A stretch of 63,586 nucleotides of DNA, from NCBI RefSeq assembly GCF_018882335.1, contig NZ_JACVOS010000014.1, positions 1 through 63,586 on the forward strand, given 5' to 3'. Of the stretch, positions 16,110 to 24,491 are shown piece by piece; position 1 is the stretch's first letter, and each line of letters starts with the position of its first letter. Both the position numbers and the translations under genes were made by a program. The stretch is from Polynucleobacter sp. AM-25C3. Its GTDB lineage: Bacteria > Pseudomonadota > Gammaproteobacteria > Burkholderiales > Burkholderiaceae. The notes under the pieces were generated by a model. That model did no database searches, had not been told where the DNA came from, and was given only the letters and a program-made list of their open reading frames with translations.

Positions 16110-16126
16110 CCGGCCTCGGGCACCAA
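16110..16126 (+). repeat. attR: tRNA-Leu 3' end, direct repeat copy 2
   Basis: Exact 17-bp copy of 14427-14443 with no tRNA body to its left; it marks the distal end of the integrated element. Confidence 0.8.
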
Positions 16127-16188
16127 GTAATTGCAACATTCATCAAAGATGCTTTAGGCATCAATCCCTCCCAATTGGCCCATGAAAT

Positions 16189-16902
16189 CTATATGGGTAT
16201 CCTAGCGCCAAGTTGCCCGGTATCCTTTCGAACCTCAGTAATTGGATGCTCAGTATTTTCATTTGAAAATCCCATGTATCCCATGGGTACGGCAACCTTC
16301 TTGTTTTCTATTGATAGCCAAGATACCCCAGAGTATGAGCGGACATAAGTTGAGTATTTTTTATCCGTCGTTGGTTTGAGAATAATTTCTGCATCTAATC
16401 CGGCAACTTCAATTGTTGAATTGGCAGTTTTCAGTAATACCGCCGTTGAAATACCACCCACTTCTTTTCTCGTCACTCTGATTTTTCCATTCGTTAGCTT
16501 AAGAACTTGATTTTGTAAATTAGTGGCATCTTCATTGGGCTGAAACACCAGCTCTGCAGATCCTGAGATTGATATTTTTACGCCGTCTTGCAGTTCGACA
16601 ACTACATATTCATCCTTTTGAGTTTTAATTTGAAAGCCTTCGCAAATCAATTCATGCTGTTTGTACTTGATGGAGGCTCCTTGAGCAATCGCAATCGACC
16701 CTATGCTTGATTTCTTGTCGCAGGGGGCTACTGCAACATTACTCATATTGACGAGTAAATCGCTATTTGTCTGTGTATATCCGGTGCCTCCAATGCCACC
16801 ACCAGTGCCACCATTTTTTTCATTTCCGAAGCTTTGGGTGGCTATGCCTAGAGCTAGAACAGTTGCTAGTAGGGCGACTGTTAGAAGTTTTGTCAGGATC
16901 AT
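16189..16902 (-). CDS. FecR-domain exported protein
   Basis: This 237-residue protein has a Sec signal peptide (MILTKLLTVALLATVLALGI...SFG) then a Gly-rich NGGTGGGIGGTG segment. The core, IAIAQGASIKYKQHELICEG to DGVKISISGSAELVF and LTNGKIRVTRK, is a FecR-type beta-helix-like domain: a periplasmic module that in FecR passes signals to sigma factors, but here stands alone. It starts 4 nt inside the end of the DUF6502 gene (ATGA overlap), so the two are co-translated. It lies divergent to the caspase/trypsin operon and is probably a periplasmic part of the same system. Confidence 0.75.
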   Translation of the reverse strand: MILTKLLTVALLATVLALGIATQSFGNEKNGGTGGGIGGTGYTQTNSDLLVNMSNVAVAPCDKKSSIGSIAIAQGASIKYKQHELICEGFQIKTQKDEYVVVELQDGVKISISGSAELVFQPNEDATNLQNQVLKLTNGKIRVTRKEVGGISTAVLLKTANSTIEVAGLDAEIILKPTTDKKYSTYVRSYSGVSWLSIENKKVAVPMGYMGFSNENTEHPITEVRKDTGQLGARIPI

Positions 16903-17720
16903 TTCGAATCTTTCTTCATTACTTTTTCTTTTTTGTAGGCATAGACGCCAAAGTTTGTAGACCAGGCACCATGATTGCTTGGATCTTTGATGAGTGCTTG
17001 TGCTTTCTCATTAATAGCCATGAGGATTCTCATGCCTTCTTTCTTCGAAAATTCCTCTAGTTCCTTGGCCGCAGATTCAGAGAGTCCGAAGTAGTGGGCG
17101 GAGCGCTCTAGCTGAAGCGCATGGGGGTTTGTAAGATTGCCAACAGCAACCTCAAGGTGATCATGAATATTCATCCCAAGAAAATGGGCGACTTCATCCG
17201 TAGGTTGATTCGCAATAATATTTTCTAAATTCAGCGCTATTAGCCCTGACCGGTCAATCGCCACCATCTTCCTAGAAATCATTTCATCTAGAACGGCTTT
17301 TGACCTGACATCTTTGCTGAGTGAATATATGAGGTCATCGAAACTGTCCTGCGACCCATTTGATTTCTTTTCTAGTGGGCGCGGTGATCCGTCGGCATTT
17401 AAAAACTGTGGATCACCAATCCATTTTGAAAGTGCCTGAGAGGTAAGGGGCATATTTGACTGCTTAGTCTGATCAGATCCTTGCGCCCCCTTGATTCGCT
17501 TGACATCTTTTCTGTGAACCCCAGTCATTAAATGAATTCTGGTATCGGTAATTGGTTCGTTTAGTTCGATCAACTTTTCCGATGCCACTTGAACAAGTGA
17601 AGTTTTGAGCATCTCTGTTGCGTGAGCGCAGGAAATCTCTCCTTGAATGAGAAGCTTTGAAAGGGGCCTCAAGATCAACCCCACAGCGGCTTTTAGTTTT
17701 TCGCTCACATAAATCCCCAT
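16899..17720 (-). CDS. DUF6502 family DNA-binding-type regulator
   Basis: This protein of up to 273 residues resembles DUF6502: PLSKLLIQGEISCAHATEML followed by a helix-turn-helix-like stretch ITDTRIHLMTGVHRKDVKRI (about residues 55-75). The C-terminal half is helical. It has no signal peptide and is the only apparently cytoplasmic member of the region. The ATG at 17720 has no ribosome-binding site; a GTG at 17708 is preceded by GGGGA and may be the real start. It lies divergent to the caspase operon and next to two palindromes (17754-17802), so it is the prime candidate repressor of both transcripts. Confidence 0.65.
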   Translation of the reverse strand: MGIYVSEKLKAAVGLILRPLSKLLIQGEISCAHATEMLKTSLVQVASEKLIELNEPITDTRIHLMTGVHRKDVKRIKGAQGSDQTKQSNMPLTSQALSKWIGDPQFLNADGSPRPLEKKSNGSQDSFDDLIYSLSKDVRSKAVLDEMISRKMVAIDRSGLIALNLENIIANQPTDEVAHFLGMNIHDHLEVAVGNLTNPHALQLERSAHYFGLSESAAKELEEFSKKEGMRILMAINEKAQALIKDPSNHGAWSTNFGVYAYKKEKVMKKDSK

Positions 17721-17748
17721 ATTTTTTGAAAATATACCAGAATTTTGC

Positions 17749-17802
17749 TTGACGAGGGAAACTTTCCCTCTGATAATCTAAATAAGAGGGAAAATTTCCC
17801 GC
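17749..17802 (+). promoter_or_regulatory. Promoter of the caspase/trypsin operon with two operator palindromes
   Basis: TTGACG (17749-17754) and GATAAT (17772-17777) are separated by 17 bp. The spacer is filled by a perfect palindrome GAGGGAAACTTTCCCTC (17754-17770). A second palindrome GGGAAAATTTCCC (17788-17800) lies just past the expected start site. The centres (17762 and 17794) are 32 bp apart, about three helical turns, so two dimers could bind one face. This is the layout of a repressed promoter. Confidence 0.75.
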
Positions 17803-17883
17803 AATAATTAATAAGCTTAAGAAATTCTTAATGTACGAGGGCAAAAATAGGGTTGTTAAAACTATCAACCAAAAAGCATAAAC

Positions 17884-18219
17884 ATGAAGAAGATATTCGT
17901 CCATTTTCTGATAGCCATCTTTTCGCTGGGATGCATCCCTGCGTACGCAGATACTGAAAGTAGCAGTAGCGATGGTGGCGGCGGAGGCGGTGGAGGTGGT
18001 TCTGGTGTAGGTATCGCGATCGGGGCTGCAGCTGTTATCGGTTTATTGATATGGGCTTTATCAGATAAAAAGGTGCCGGAAACTCCGGTTGCAGAAATTA
18101 AAGACCCGATGGCAAGTCAGGTCCCACCCGCAATCGAGACGGAATCTTCTAATGCGATTAAAAAATTACCAACCACACCATCGGGTGGTGTTGGTAACGT
18201 CAAAAGCATGGAGTTCTAG
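17884..18219 (+). CDS. Small exported Gly-rich membrane protein of the caspase operon
   Basis: This 111-residue protein has a signal peptide (MKKIFVHFLIAIFSLGCIPA), a Ser-Asp-Gly tract with nine glycines, a hydrophobic segment GVGIAIGAAAVIGLLIWALS (residues about 40-59), then a Lys/Pro-rich tail. The family is not recognised. It could be a small inner-membrane anchor facing the periplasm, or an adapter. It is the first gene after the operator-bearing promoter and ends 2 nt before the Sel1-caspase gene, so it is co-transcribed with it. GGAG and TAG/ATG spacing support coupling. Confidence 0.65.
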   Translation: MKKIFVHFLIAIFSLGCIPAYADTESSSSDGGGGGGGGGSGVGIAIGAAAVIGLLIWALSDKKVPETPVAEIKDPMASQVPPAIETESSNAIKKLPTTPSGGVGNVKSMEF

Positions 18220-18221
18220 TA

Positions 18222-19952
18222 ATGAGAGTCTCTATGTATAAAAAAATAGTGGTAGTTAGCGCCGGTATTGTGGCTGCTATGTATTCTCACAATGGAATTG
18301 CGGGTTACCTTGAGTCGAAAAGCGCCTTTATGCGTCAGGACTATAAGGATGCCTATGAGCAATGTATTCAAGCGGCAAATATTGGGAATCCTGAGTGCCT
18401 TAATGCAATTGGATATCTTTACCAAAAAGGCCTTGGGGTTGCGATAAATTTAGATGAGGCTAATAGACTATTTTCGTTGGCGGCAGATAAAAATAATGCC
18501 GGCGCCCAATATAACTTAGCGATGTCGCTACAGGCTAGCGGTCAAGGCTCTGCTGTTGATTTACAAAAATCTGCCAAATGGATGCTCAAAGCGGCAGAGT
18601 CAAAAAATGTTAGCGCACAAGTCAACCTGGGAACAATGTATTCAGAGGGCAAAGGCGTGGAGGCCAATCCATCGAAGGCGGTGTATTGGTGGAAAAAAGC
18701 CGCTGATCAAGGCAACGCCATGGCTCAAAATAATTTGGGTTGGGCTTATTTAAATGGCAGGGGCGTATCTGCAGACCAAAGCTTGGCAAGAGAGTGGCTA
18801 GAAAAGGCGGCTAGACAGGCCGGGGATGACGAAGCAAGAACATTGGCTCTGAATAATTTGAAGTTGATGAGGCTCAATAAAGAGTTTGGCGCACCAAAAG
18901 AAATGGTGATGGATGTTTATCCAGGTAAGCCAGATGCCAGCGGTAAAGTAATTTTAACGATTGCATCTGAAAATAAGACCCCCATTAGATTGCTAAAGGT
19001 GGGTGACAAAGACATCGGACCAAGCTCAACCGGTACTTACAGCATTACCCGATATGTACCCGTAGGCGAAACCCAAATTGAAATTTATGCCGAAGGTCAA
19101 AGTGGGGCGATATATAACCAACACATCTTGGTAAGAAGGGATATGGTCAGCGGATCAAACGCACTTCCTGAGCTAGACCCCACAAAAATTCCTAGCTCGG
19201 TCAGGCGCGATGCTGTTGCGATCGTGATTGGTGCAGAAGGTTATGAAATGCTGCCACGTGCTGATTTCTCGGATCATGATGCTAGAAGCTTCTATGACTA
19301 TGCAAACAAATCTTTAGGTGTTGACGCTCAAAAAATTAAGTTACTGAGTGGTTCTTCTGCAAAAAGAAAGGATATCTTGCTTGCTTTAAGAAATTGGCTT
19401 CCCGCTGAGATTAATCAAGGAAAAACAGAAGTCATTATTTTTTATTCAGGCCATGGACTAGCCTCTGCAGATGGCAAGAAAAGATATTTGTTGCCGCTAG
19501 ATGCGAACGTAGATCTTTTGGAAGACACGGCCATTGCTCATGATAGTTTGATCAAAATCATTAATGGTTATCAACCAAAGTCAATTACCTTGGTGATGGA
19601 TAGCTGTTACTCGGGGGTAACCAAGACCGGCAAACCCCTGTTGACTGCCGCCCGCCCAATTGCTATCTATTCTGAAAACGAAAATATTCCTCAAAATACA
19701 ACTATTCTCAGTGCTGCATCTGGCTCGCAGATTTCAATCTCTTCAGCCGAGATTGGCCATGGTCTTTTCTCCTACTTCATTATGCGCGGTCTCGAGGGTG
19801 AGGCCGATCTCAACAAAGATCAAAAGATTACAGCCCAAGAATTACATGCTTATGCATCAGAGCGCGTCACTAAAGAGGCTCAGAGAAAAGGGGTTCAACA
19901 AAACCCAGCAATCTCGGGGGCGTATCAAAAAGTCATATCAGCGCAAAAATAA
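18222..19952 (+). CDS. Exported Sel1-repeat / caspase-like (peptidase C14) protein
   Basis: This 576-residue protein has an N-terminal signal-like stretch (KKIVVVSAGIVAAMYSHNGI), then four to five Sel1/TPR-like repeats (residues 36-215, e.g. AQVNLGTMYSEGKGVEANPS and AQNNLGWAYLNGRGVSADQS). A beta-rich linker follows (225-305), then a caspase-fold domain (330-576). The catalytic dyad is intact: H411 in FYSGHG and C462 in MDSCYSG. Bacterial caspase homologues cleave after Arg/Lys or Asp and occur in conflict systems, mostly in the cytoplasm; export would be unusual. It follows the Gly-rich gene by 2 nt and abuts the next gene. A start at 18234 is also possible. Confidence 0.88.
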   Translation: MRVSMYKKIVVVSAGIVAAMYSHNGIAGYLESKSAFMRQDYKDAYEQCIQAANIGNPECLNAIGYLYQKGLGVAINLDEANRLFSLAADKNNAGAQYNLAMSLQASGQGSAVDLQKSAKWMLKAAESKNVSAQVNLGTMYSEGKGVEANPSKAVYWWKKAADQGNAMAQNNLGWAYLNGRGVSADQSLAREWLEKAARQAGDDEARTLALNNLKLMRLNKEFGAPKEMVMDVYPGKPDASGKVILTIASENKTPIRLLKVGDKDIGPSSTGTYSITRYVPVGETQIEIYAEGQSGAIYNQHILVRRDMVSGSNALPELDPTKIPSSVRRDAVAIVIGAEGYEMLPRADFSDHDARSFYDYANKSLGVDAQKIKLLSGSSAKRKDILLALRNWLPAEINQGKTEVIIFYSGHGLASADGKKRYLLPLDANVDLLEDTAIAHDSLIKIINGYQPKSITLVMDSCYSGVTKTGKPLLTAARPIAIYSENENIPQNTTILSAASGSQISISSAEIGHGLFSYFIMRGLEGEADLNKDQKITAQELHAYASERVTKEAQRKGVQQNPAISGAYQKVISAQK

Positions 19953-20399
19953 ATGAAGACAATATTCATCCTGGCCACCTTGTTATTTACTGCTACTCAC
20001 TTGGCTGCCCAGCCATTGGTGAGTCAGGAAGAATATGTCAAATACCAAAAAATCTCGGCCACTAGTGCTAATGAAGGATTCATTGAGGATCCAAAGGCTC
20101 CCAAGATTATTATTTTTCAGCCCGAGGTCACAAAAACAGTAAAGGCACCATTTCCAATAGAGGTTTTCTTTAGGCCTTTTGAGAATCAAAAGATTGCCTG
20201 GGGTTCATTTAAGGCGCTTTATGGAAGTATGCAATTTGACATCACAGAGCGCTTACTCAAAATGGCGACGATATCGGATAACAGTTTATTTATCTCGAAT
20301 GCCGATATACCTGTGGGTATCCACAGAATCACTTTATTGATAGCGGATGACATGCAAAGAAAATCACAGAAAGAATTTATTGTGGCGGTAGAAAAATGA
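19953..20399 (+). CDS. Exported beta-domain protein of the caspase operon
   Basis: This 148-residue protein has a signal peptide (MKTIFILATLLFTATHLAAQ) and a mature part with alternating strands, KTVKAPFPIEVFFRPFENQK to PVGIHRITLLIADDMQRKSQ. This resembles an Ig-like or CopC-type beta sandwich, but no family is certain. The ATG directly follows the caspase stop codon, and the 3' end overlaps the TPR-trypsin start by 4 nt, so it is translationally coupled on both sides. It may be an adapter binding one of the proteases; this is inference from coupling. Confidence 0.6.
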   Translation: MKTIFILATLLFTATHLAAQPLVSQEEYVKYQKISATSANEGFIEDPKAPKIIIFQPEVTKTVKAPFPIEVFFRPFENQKIAWGSFKALYGSMQFDITERLLKMATISDNSLFISNADIPVGIHRITLLIADDMQRKSQKEFIVAVEK

Positions 20400-22057
20400 G
20401 GAAGTATTTAAATTTACTGGTTGGGATTGCAAGTTTGTGCTCTTTGGCGGTTTTCGCTGCGCCAAAAGGGCCGTTGACCTTGCCCAGTCAATTAAGTGCT
20501 GGATATGCCTATATTGATGCCGGTATGTACAAGGAGGCGGTTCAATCTTTAAGGAAATTTGATGCCAAAACGGATGGGCAAATTTCTGATCTCAATATTG
20601 CTTTTGGAAAAATATATCTTGGCATAGACCAACCACAGAAGGCTCTAAAGTATTTCGACTTTGCTCTTGAGTACAACCCCGCAAGCTATCAGGCCCTTAT
20701 TCTGAGTGCGGATGCGTATATTAAATTAGGCGATATTAAAGAGGCCAAAAGGGTATTGCAAAAGGCGGCGCCTAAAGATAGAGGGCAATTTGATGTTGCC
20801 TACTACGAGGCGCTCTGTGATGAGGTGACTGGTAATTCGGCTGCAGCAACTAAAAGATTGCAAGATTTGTTGGATAAAAATCCTAAGTCTGACAAGTTAA
20901 TTGTTTCTATTGCTAAGCTTCATATGCAAAGAGGTCAAGCTCAGGAGGCAATGAACTTCCTTTCTCAAAAGCAGGTGCTGGTGCCTAGCTCCGGGGCTAT
21001 TCAGGATGCAATTGGCGATACTTTATTGGCACTGGGACAAAAGGATTTGGCTATTCAAGAAAAGCAGCAAGCAGCCAAGTTATACGCTGCGGCCGGTGAT
21101 TATGAAAAATCACAATCAGCTCTTTTGGTGGCCAACAAACTTAGTGGCAAAAAAATGATGAGCGCACCCAACATTGCCCCGCCACCAGATGCCCCTGCAA
21201 TCATCGAGCCCGTCCCAGAAGATAAGATTACCAAGCGAGAAATTAAGCCAGATATCACTCCCAAAATTGGCATAAGACCTCCGGTGGAAGAGCGGCCTCA
21301 TCCTAAATATGCGGATAGCATTATTGATAAAAAGCAGCAAAGCGCCGTTCCTGAGTATGAGACACCACCTGTCCCATCAAACTTCAATCGCTTTCCTTTC
21401 CCATCTGGCACTCCAATTAGTGGTGGCAGTGGAATTGTTATTGATGGCGGTAAAAAGGTGATTACAAATAGACATGTAATTGAGGGCGGTAAGGACTTTG
21501 CAGTTCGCAATGGACTCGGTGAAATGTCTAGGGCGAGGGTTATTTACAAGTCGCAGGCAGATGACATTGCGATATTGGAATTGGATAGCCCATTACCAAA
21601 AGAACATGCTATCTCTAGCTCTCAGTTTCAGGGCGCAAAGGCAGGTGGAGATGTTGTTGTGATGGGTTATCCACTCTGGCACGTGCTCGGAAGCTCAACA
21701 CCTTCGATTACAAATGGGGTTGTCGCTAAGGCAACTGGTATTAGTGAGGATCCCAGCAGCTTTCAGTTGACCGCCAAAATCAACAAGGGAAATTCAGGTG
21801 GCCCCGTATTTGATCACTTCGGAAATCTACTTGGAATCACCGTGGGTAAATTAAATAGCGATGAGATCAAGCGCGGGAATGGTGTGGCGCCCGAGGATGT
21901 GAATTTTGCAATTCACATTGCTCGAATAAATAGTGCTCTCAAGATTCCTGAATCTAAGTTAACCAATACTTCAGAATCTAAAAAATTCATGAATTCTGAA
22001 GAGATCTATCAAATGATGATAGGTAAGGTTGTGATGGTGGCAGTCGCCCTCGAATGA
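20396..22057 (+). CDS. Exported TPR protein with trypsin-like serine protease domain
   Basis: This 553-residue protein has a signal peptide (residues 1-22), a TPR region (about 35-250: YKEAVQSLRKFDAK, PQKALKYFDFALEYNPASYQ), a proline-rich linker (255-340) and a trypsin-fold domain. The triad is intact: H359 in TNRHVIEGG, D389 in QADDIAILEL and S466 in NKGNSGGPVF, as in DegP/HtrA-type proteases, but without a visible PDZ domain. It is periplasmic by prediction. It overlaps the previous gene by 4 nt and precedes the DUF4384 gene by 1 nt. A caspase-like and a trypsin-like protease in one exported operon suggests a proteolytic relay; that is inference. Confidence 0.87.
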   Translation: MRKYLNLLVGIASLCSLAVFAAPKGPLTLPSQLSAGYAYIDAGMYKEAVQSLRKFDAKTDGQISDLNIAFGKIYLGIDQPQKALKYFDFALEYNPASYQALILSADAYIKLGDIKEAKRVLQKAAPKDRGQFDVAYYEALCDEVTGNSAAATKRLQDLLDKNPKSDKLIVSIAKLHMQRGQAQEAMNFLSQKQVLVPSSGAIQDAIGDTLLALGQKDLAIQEKQQAAKLYAAAGDYEKSQSALLVANKLSGKKMMSAPNIAPPPDAPAIIEPVPEDKITKREIKPDITPKIGIRPPVEERPHPKYADSIIDKKQQSAVPEYETPPVPSNFNRFPFPSGTPISGGSGIVIDGGKKVITNRHVIEGGKDFAVRNGLGEMSRARVIYKSQADDIAILELDSPLPKEHAISSSQFQGAKAGGDVVVMGYPLWHVLGSSTPSITNGVVAKATGISEDPSSFQLTAKINKGNSGGPVFDHFGNLLGITVGKLNSDEIKRGNGVAPEDVNFAIHIARINSALKIPESKLTNTSESKKFMNSEEIYQMMIGKVVMVAVALE

Positions 22058-22058
22058 T

Positions 22059-22880
22059 ATGAAGAACATTCCTTTTCGCCCACTTCTATTTACTTTCTTT
22101 CTGACTATATCTATTAGTTCTCAGGCGGCATGGATTTCAGGCGTCGGTGAATATCATTTTGGGCCAGATACCTCGGAGATATCCGCATGCTCCGCAGCCG
22201 AAGAACGGGCGAAGTTAGATGCCCTAAGGAAATTTTATGGCGAATCCCTCGCTATGGATCAAACGCTATCATGCCGTGAATCAAGCTCCTTAGATTCAGC
22301 CAGCGACCAGTGCACCATGAATCAGATTTTATGGTCGCAAATTGGAGGAGAGATTAAGTCTAGCAGGATTATTAAGCGGGATGTCCTTGAAATCCCAGGA
22401 AGCAAGGTATGCCGTGTTGAGGTAGTCGGTGACATCTCATCTAGCAGGGGTAAGCCAGATCCAGGTTTTGATGTTGGAATAAAGATAAACCAGAGTGTAT
22501 ACAGACCTGGCGAAAAATTAACGATCGATTTAAACCCTAATGGGCCTATGTATGTGGCAGTTTTTAATTGGGTGCCTTACTACGATAAAAGCAAGCAAAT
22601 CATTCGTTTGTTTCCTAATTCCCACGACGCAGGATTCTTCATTAACCAAAAAAAGACTATTCCATCGTCTGGATATAGTTTTGAGCTGACGCTACCCGAT
22701 AAGGTTCCCAAAAATCGATCCTTTGTTGATGAATATCTTTTAGCTGTCATTACCAAGGATCCGGTCAAGTGGCTTGAGAGCTATTCCTTTGATGAATTTA
22801 AAAGCCGTTTGGCTGAATTCCCATTGGATCGCATTCGATATATCAAGCGTGGATACCAATTACTAATACCGAAGTACTAA
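22059..22880 (+). CDS. Exported DUF4384-domain protein
   Basis: This 273-residue protein has a signal peptide (FRPLLFTFFLTISISSQA) and an N-terminal domain beginning SGVGEYHFGPDTSEISACSA, resembling LPP20/FlgT-like regions with four to five cysteines. A DUF4384-type domain follows: INQSVYRPGEKLTIDLNPNG, MYVAVFNW and then IIRLFPN. DUF4384 often accompanies caspase and TPR domains in bacterial signalling operons and is a beta-rich module of unknown ligand. The gene starts 1 nt after the trypsin gene stop. It is predicted periplasmic. Confidence 0.75.
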   Translation: MKNIPFRPLLFTFFLTISISSQAAWISGVGEYHFGPDTSEISACSAAEERAKLDALRKFYGESLAMDQTLSCRESSSLDSASDQCTMNQILWSQIGGEIKSSRIIKRDVLEIPGSKVCRVEVVGDISSSRGKPDPGFDVGIKINQSVYRPGEKLTIDLNPNGPMYVAVFNWVPYYDKSKQIIRLFPNSHDAGFFINQKKTIPSSGYSFELTLPDKVPKNRSFVDEYLLAVITKDPVKWLESYSFDEFKSRLAEFPLDRIRYIKRGYQLLIPKY

Positions 22881-22897
22881 TTAACGAAGGAGTTGTC

Positions 22898-23512
22898 ATG
22901 ATTAACTATAAATATTATTTATCAATAGGTTTGATTTCTGTCTGTGTAGCTTGTGGGGGTGCTCCAAAGTTTGGAACTCAAGAATATGCGGATTATCAAG
23001 AGCAGCAGCGCCAAAAAAATATGGCAAAAGAAGTTGAAAAAACAATAGATAAAACACCATCTTGGTTTGTTCAGCCGCCCGTTGAAAATAATGCCATTTA
23101 TGCTGTAGCAACGGATTACTCAAGTGATTTGCAATTTGCAATTGATAAAGCAATGTTGAATGCCAAAGTTGGCCTAGCAAGTCAAATTAGCAATAAGGTA
23201 TCTTCAAAGATGAAGGAGTTTGCTCAGGAGACGGGTACTAGCCGTGATCCACAGCTAATTCGGGAGATTGAGAAGGTCTCCACTGAGCTGGTGACTGAGG
23301 TCAATATTCCTGGGTACACCATTGCCAAGCGCGAAATCATGCAGCAAGGCACGGGTTTTAGAGCTTACGTTCTATTGCGCTACCCCTTAGGTGATGCTAA
23401 TAAGATTGTGGTCGAGCAAACAAAAAAGAGCGCAATTTTAGATTCCAAATTACGCGCATCTAAGGCATTTCAAGAGCTTGAAAAAGATATTGCCGAGAGT
23501 AAAAAAGACTAA
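22898..23512 (+). CDS. LPP20-family lipoprotein
   Basis: This 204-residue protein is preceded by GAAGGAG. Its signal ends in a lipobox-like VACGG (Cys about residue 19), so it is probably a lipoprotein. The rest matches LPP20-type outer-membrane lipoproteins: SWFVQPPVENNAIYAVATDY, then a helical LNAKVGLASQISNKVSSKM, then VLLRYPLGDANKI. It is the last gene of the operon, followed by a strong terminator. It may tether the exported complex to the outer membrane, which is inference. Confidence 0.75.
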   Translation: MINYKYYLSIGLISVCVACGGAPKFGTQEYADYQEQQRQKNMAKEVEKTIDKTPSWFVQPPVENNAIYAVATDYSSDLQFAIDKAMLNAKVGLASQISNKVSSKMKEFAQETGTSRDPQLIREIEKVSTELVTEVNIPGYTIAKREIMQQGTGFRAYVLLRYPLGDANKIVVEQTKKSAILDSKLRASKAFQELEKDIAESKKD

Positions 23513-23529
23513 GCTTTATTTCCGCGTAA

Positions 23530-23561
23530 CCTGGGGTGAATTGCCCCAGGACTCCTTTTTA
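23530..23561 (+). terminator. Rho-independent terminator of the caspase/trypsin operon
   Basis: CCTGGGG (23530-23536) pairs with CCCCAGG (23544-23550) around a 7-nt loop, with T-run 23554-23560 soon after. Confidence 0.85.
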
Positions 23562-23626
23562 AAGAGCATGCTTTCTTAATTTTCCCTTAATCTTTCCTCG
23601 ATAAAGTAGTGGTTATGGAGGAAATT

Positions 23627-24022
23627 ATGAAATCTACATTCACTGCAATCTTTTCGCTACTGATTCTTGTTTTTGTTAGCAACGCTCAGGCAGCCGATCC
23701 CCAATCCTTTTTAAAGCTTTATTCATCCGAAGCAAAAGAAACGCCCTCAGCCCAAAAGGGCGGCAAGTTCTTCTCTGAAAAACATGGCAACGAGTGGAGT
23801 TGTTCATCTTGTCATGGCATGCCTCCAGTAGGTGAGGGCAAGCATGCATCCACCAACAAAGTCATTGCCCCGCTCGCACCTGCATTTAATCCTGAAAGGT
23901 TTACGGATGAGGCAAAGGTAGACAAATGGTTTAAGCGTAACTGTAACGATGTTTTGGGTAGATCTTGCACGGCCGCAGAAAAATCCGATGTACTCGCCTA
24001 TCTCATTAGCCTAAAAAAATAG
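23627..24022 (+). CDS. SHP-like monoheme cytochrome c (DUF1924)
   Basis: The start at 23627 (MKSTFTAIFSLL) is preceded by GGAGGA and gives a signal peptide ending AQA. A single heme motif CSSCH (C59, C62, H63) is followed by NEWSCSSCHGMPP context and a C-terminal NCNDVLGRSC pair that could form a disulfide. DUF1924 includes the oxygen-binding cytochrome SHP of Rhodobacter, as I recall. It is the first gene of a run with a diheme cytochrome and a cytochrome b, the usual SHP partners. It is a periplasmic electron carrier, perhaps binding O2 or NO. Confidence 0.8.
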   Translation: MKSTFTAIFSLLILVFVSNAQAADPQSFLKLYSSEAKETPSAQKGGKFFSEKHGNEWSCSSCHGMPPVGEGKHASTNKVIAPLAPAFNPERFTDEAKVDKWFKRNCNDVLGRSCTAAEKSDVLAYLISLKK

Positions 24023-24035
24023 GACCAGCCCAAAA

Positions 24036-24491
24036 ATGAAAAAAATCTATTTCGCAGCGATAGCTACTTTAATTGCCAATATTTGTTTTGCCGATGGCAA
24101 TAGACTGCCTAGCACCATTCCCTCAATAGCAAAGCAAGAGTGCGCAAGTTGCCATACCTTATACCCACCTGCATTTTTGCCCATTGAGTCTTGGAAGCGA
24201 ATTATGGCGAATCTGGAAAAGCATTACGGGACCGATGCGTCGACGGATGCTAAATCCAATCTCGTCATTACGCAATGGCTTACTCAGTATGGAGGTACTT
24301 ACAAGCGTATATCCGGCCCACCTCCAGGAGATAGGATTACTGCGTCTCCTTGGTTTATTAAAAAACACAATGGGGTATCTGCTGGGACTTGGAAAAACCC
24401 AAAAATAAAAAGTGCCTCAAACTGCGTCGCGTGCCATACCGGAGCAAATGAAGGCAATTACGACGACGAGTCTATTGTTTTGCCAAAGTAA
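24036..24491 (+). CDS. Diheme cytochrome c (DHC family)
   Basis: This 151-residue protein has a signal peptide (MKKIYFAAIATLIANICFAD) and two heme-binding sites, CASCH (C36-H40) and CVACH (C130-H134). The text between (ESWKRIMANLEKHYGTDAST) is typical of the DHC family, the electron donor to SHP. It sits 13 nt after the SHP-like gene, and its stop TAA overlaps the cytochrome b start (TAATG). It is periplasmic and expected to take electrons from the membrane cytochrome b and pass them to SHP. Confidence 0.88.
   Translation: MKKIYFAAIATLIANICFADGNRLPSTIPSIAKQECASCHTLYPPAFLPIESWKRIMANLEKHYGTDASTDAKSNLVITQWLTQYGGTYKRISGPPPGDRITASPWFIKKHNGVSAGTWKNPKIKSASNCVACHTGANEGNYDDESIVLPK

Larger units (their letters stand above)
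14427..16126. mobile_element. 1.7-kb tRNA-Leu-integrated element without an integrase
   Basis: The 3' end of tRNA-Leu (17 bases, 14427-14443) is repeated exactly at 16110-16126. Between the copies lie two overlapping minus-strand genes and their terminator, with no recombinase gene. TCCCGA occurs twice, 12 bp apart, near the left end (14551, 14563) and twice, 11 bp apart, near the right end (16052, 16063), resembling integrase arm sites. The element would need an integrase supplied in trans or is the remnant of a larger one. Outside the genes it holds a CATAAG/CTTATG inverted repeat (14486-14507) and a palindrome at 15984-16000. Confidence 0.7.
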
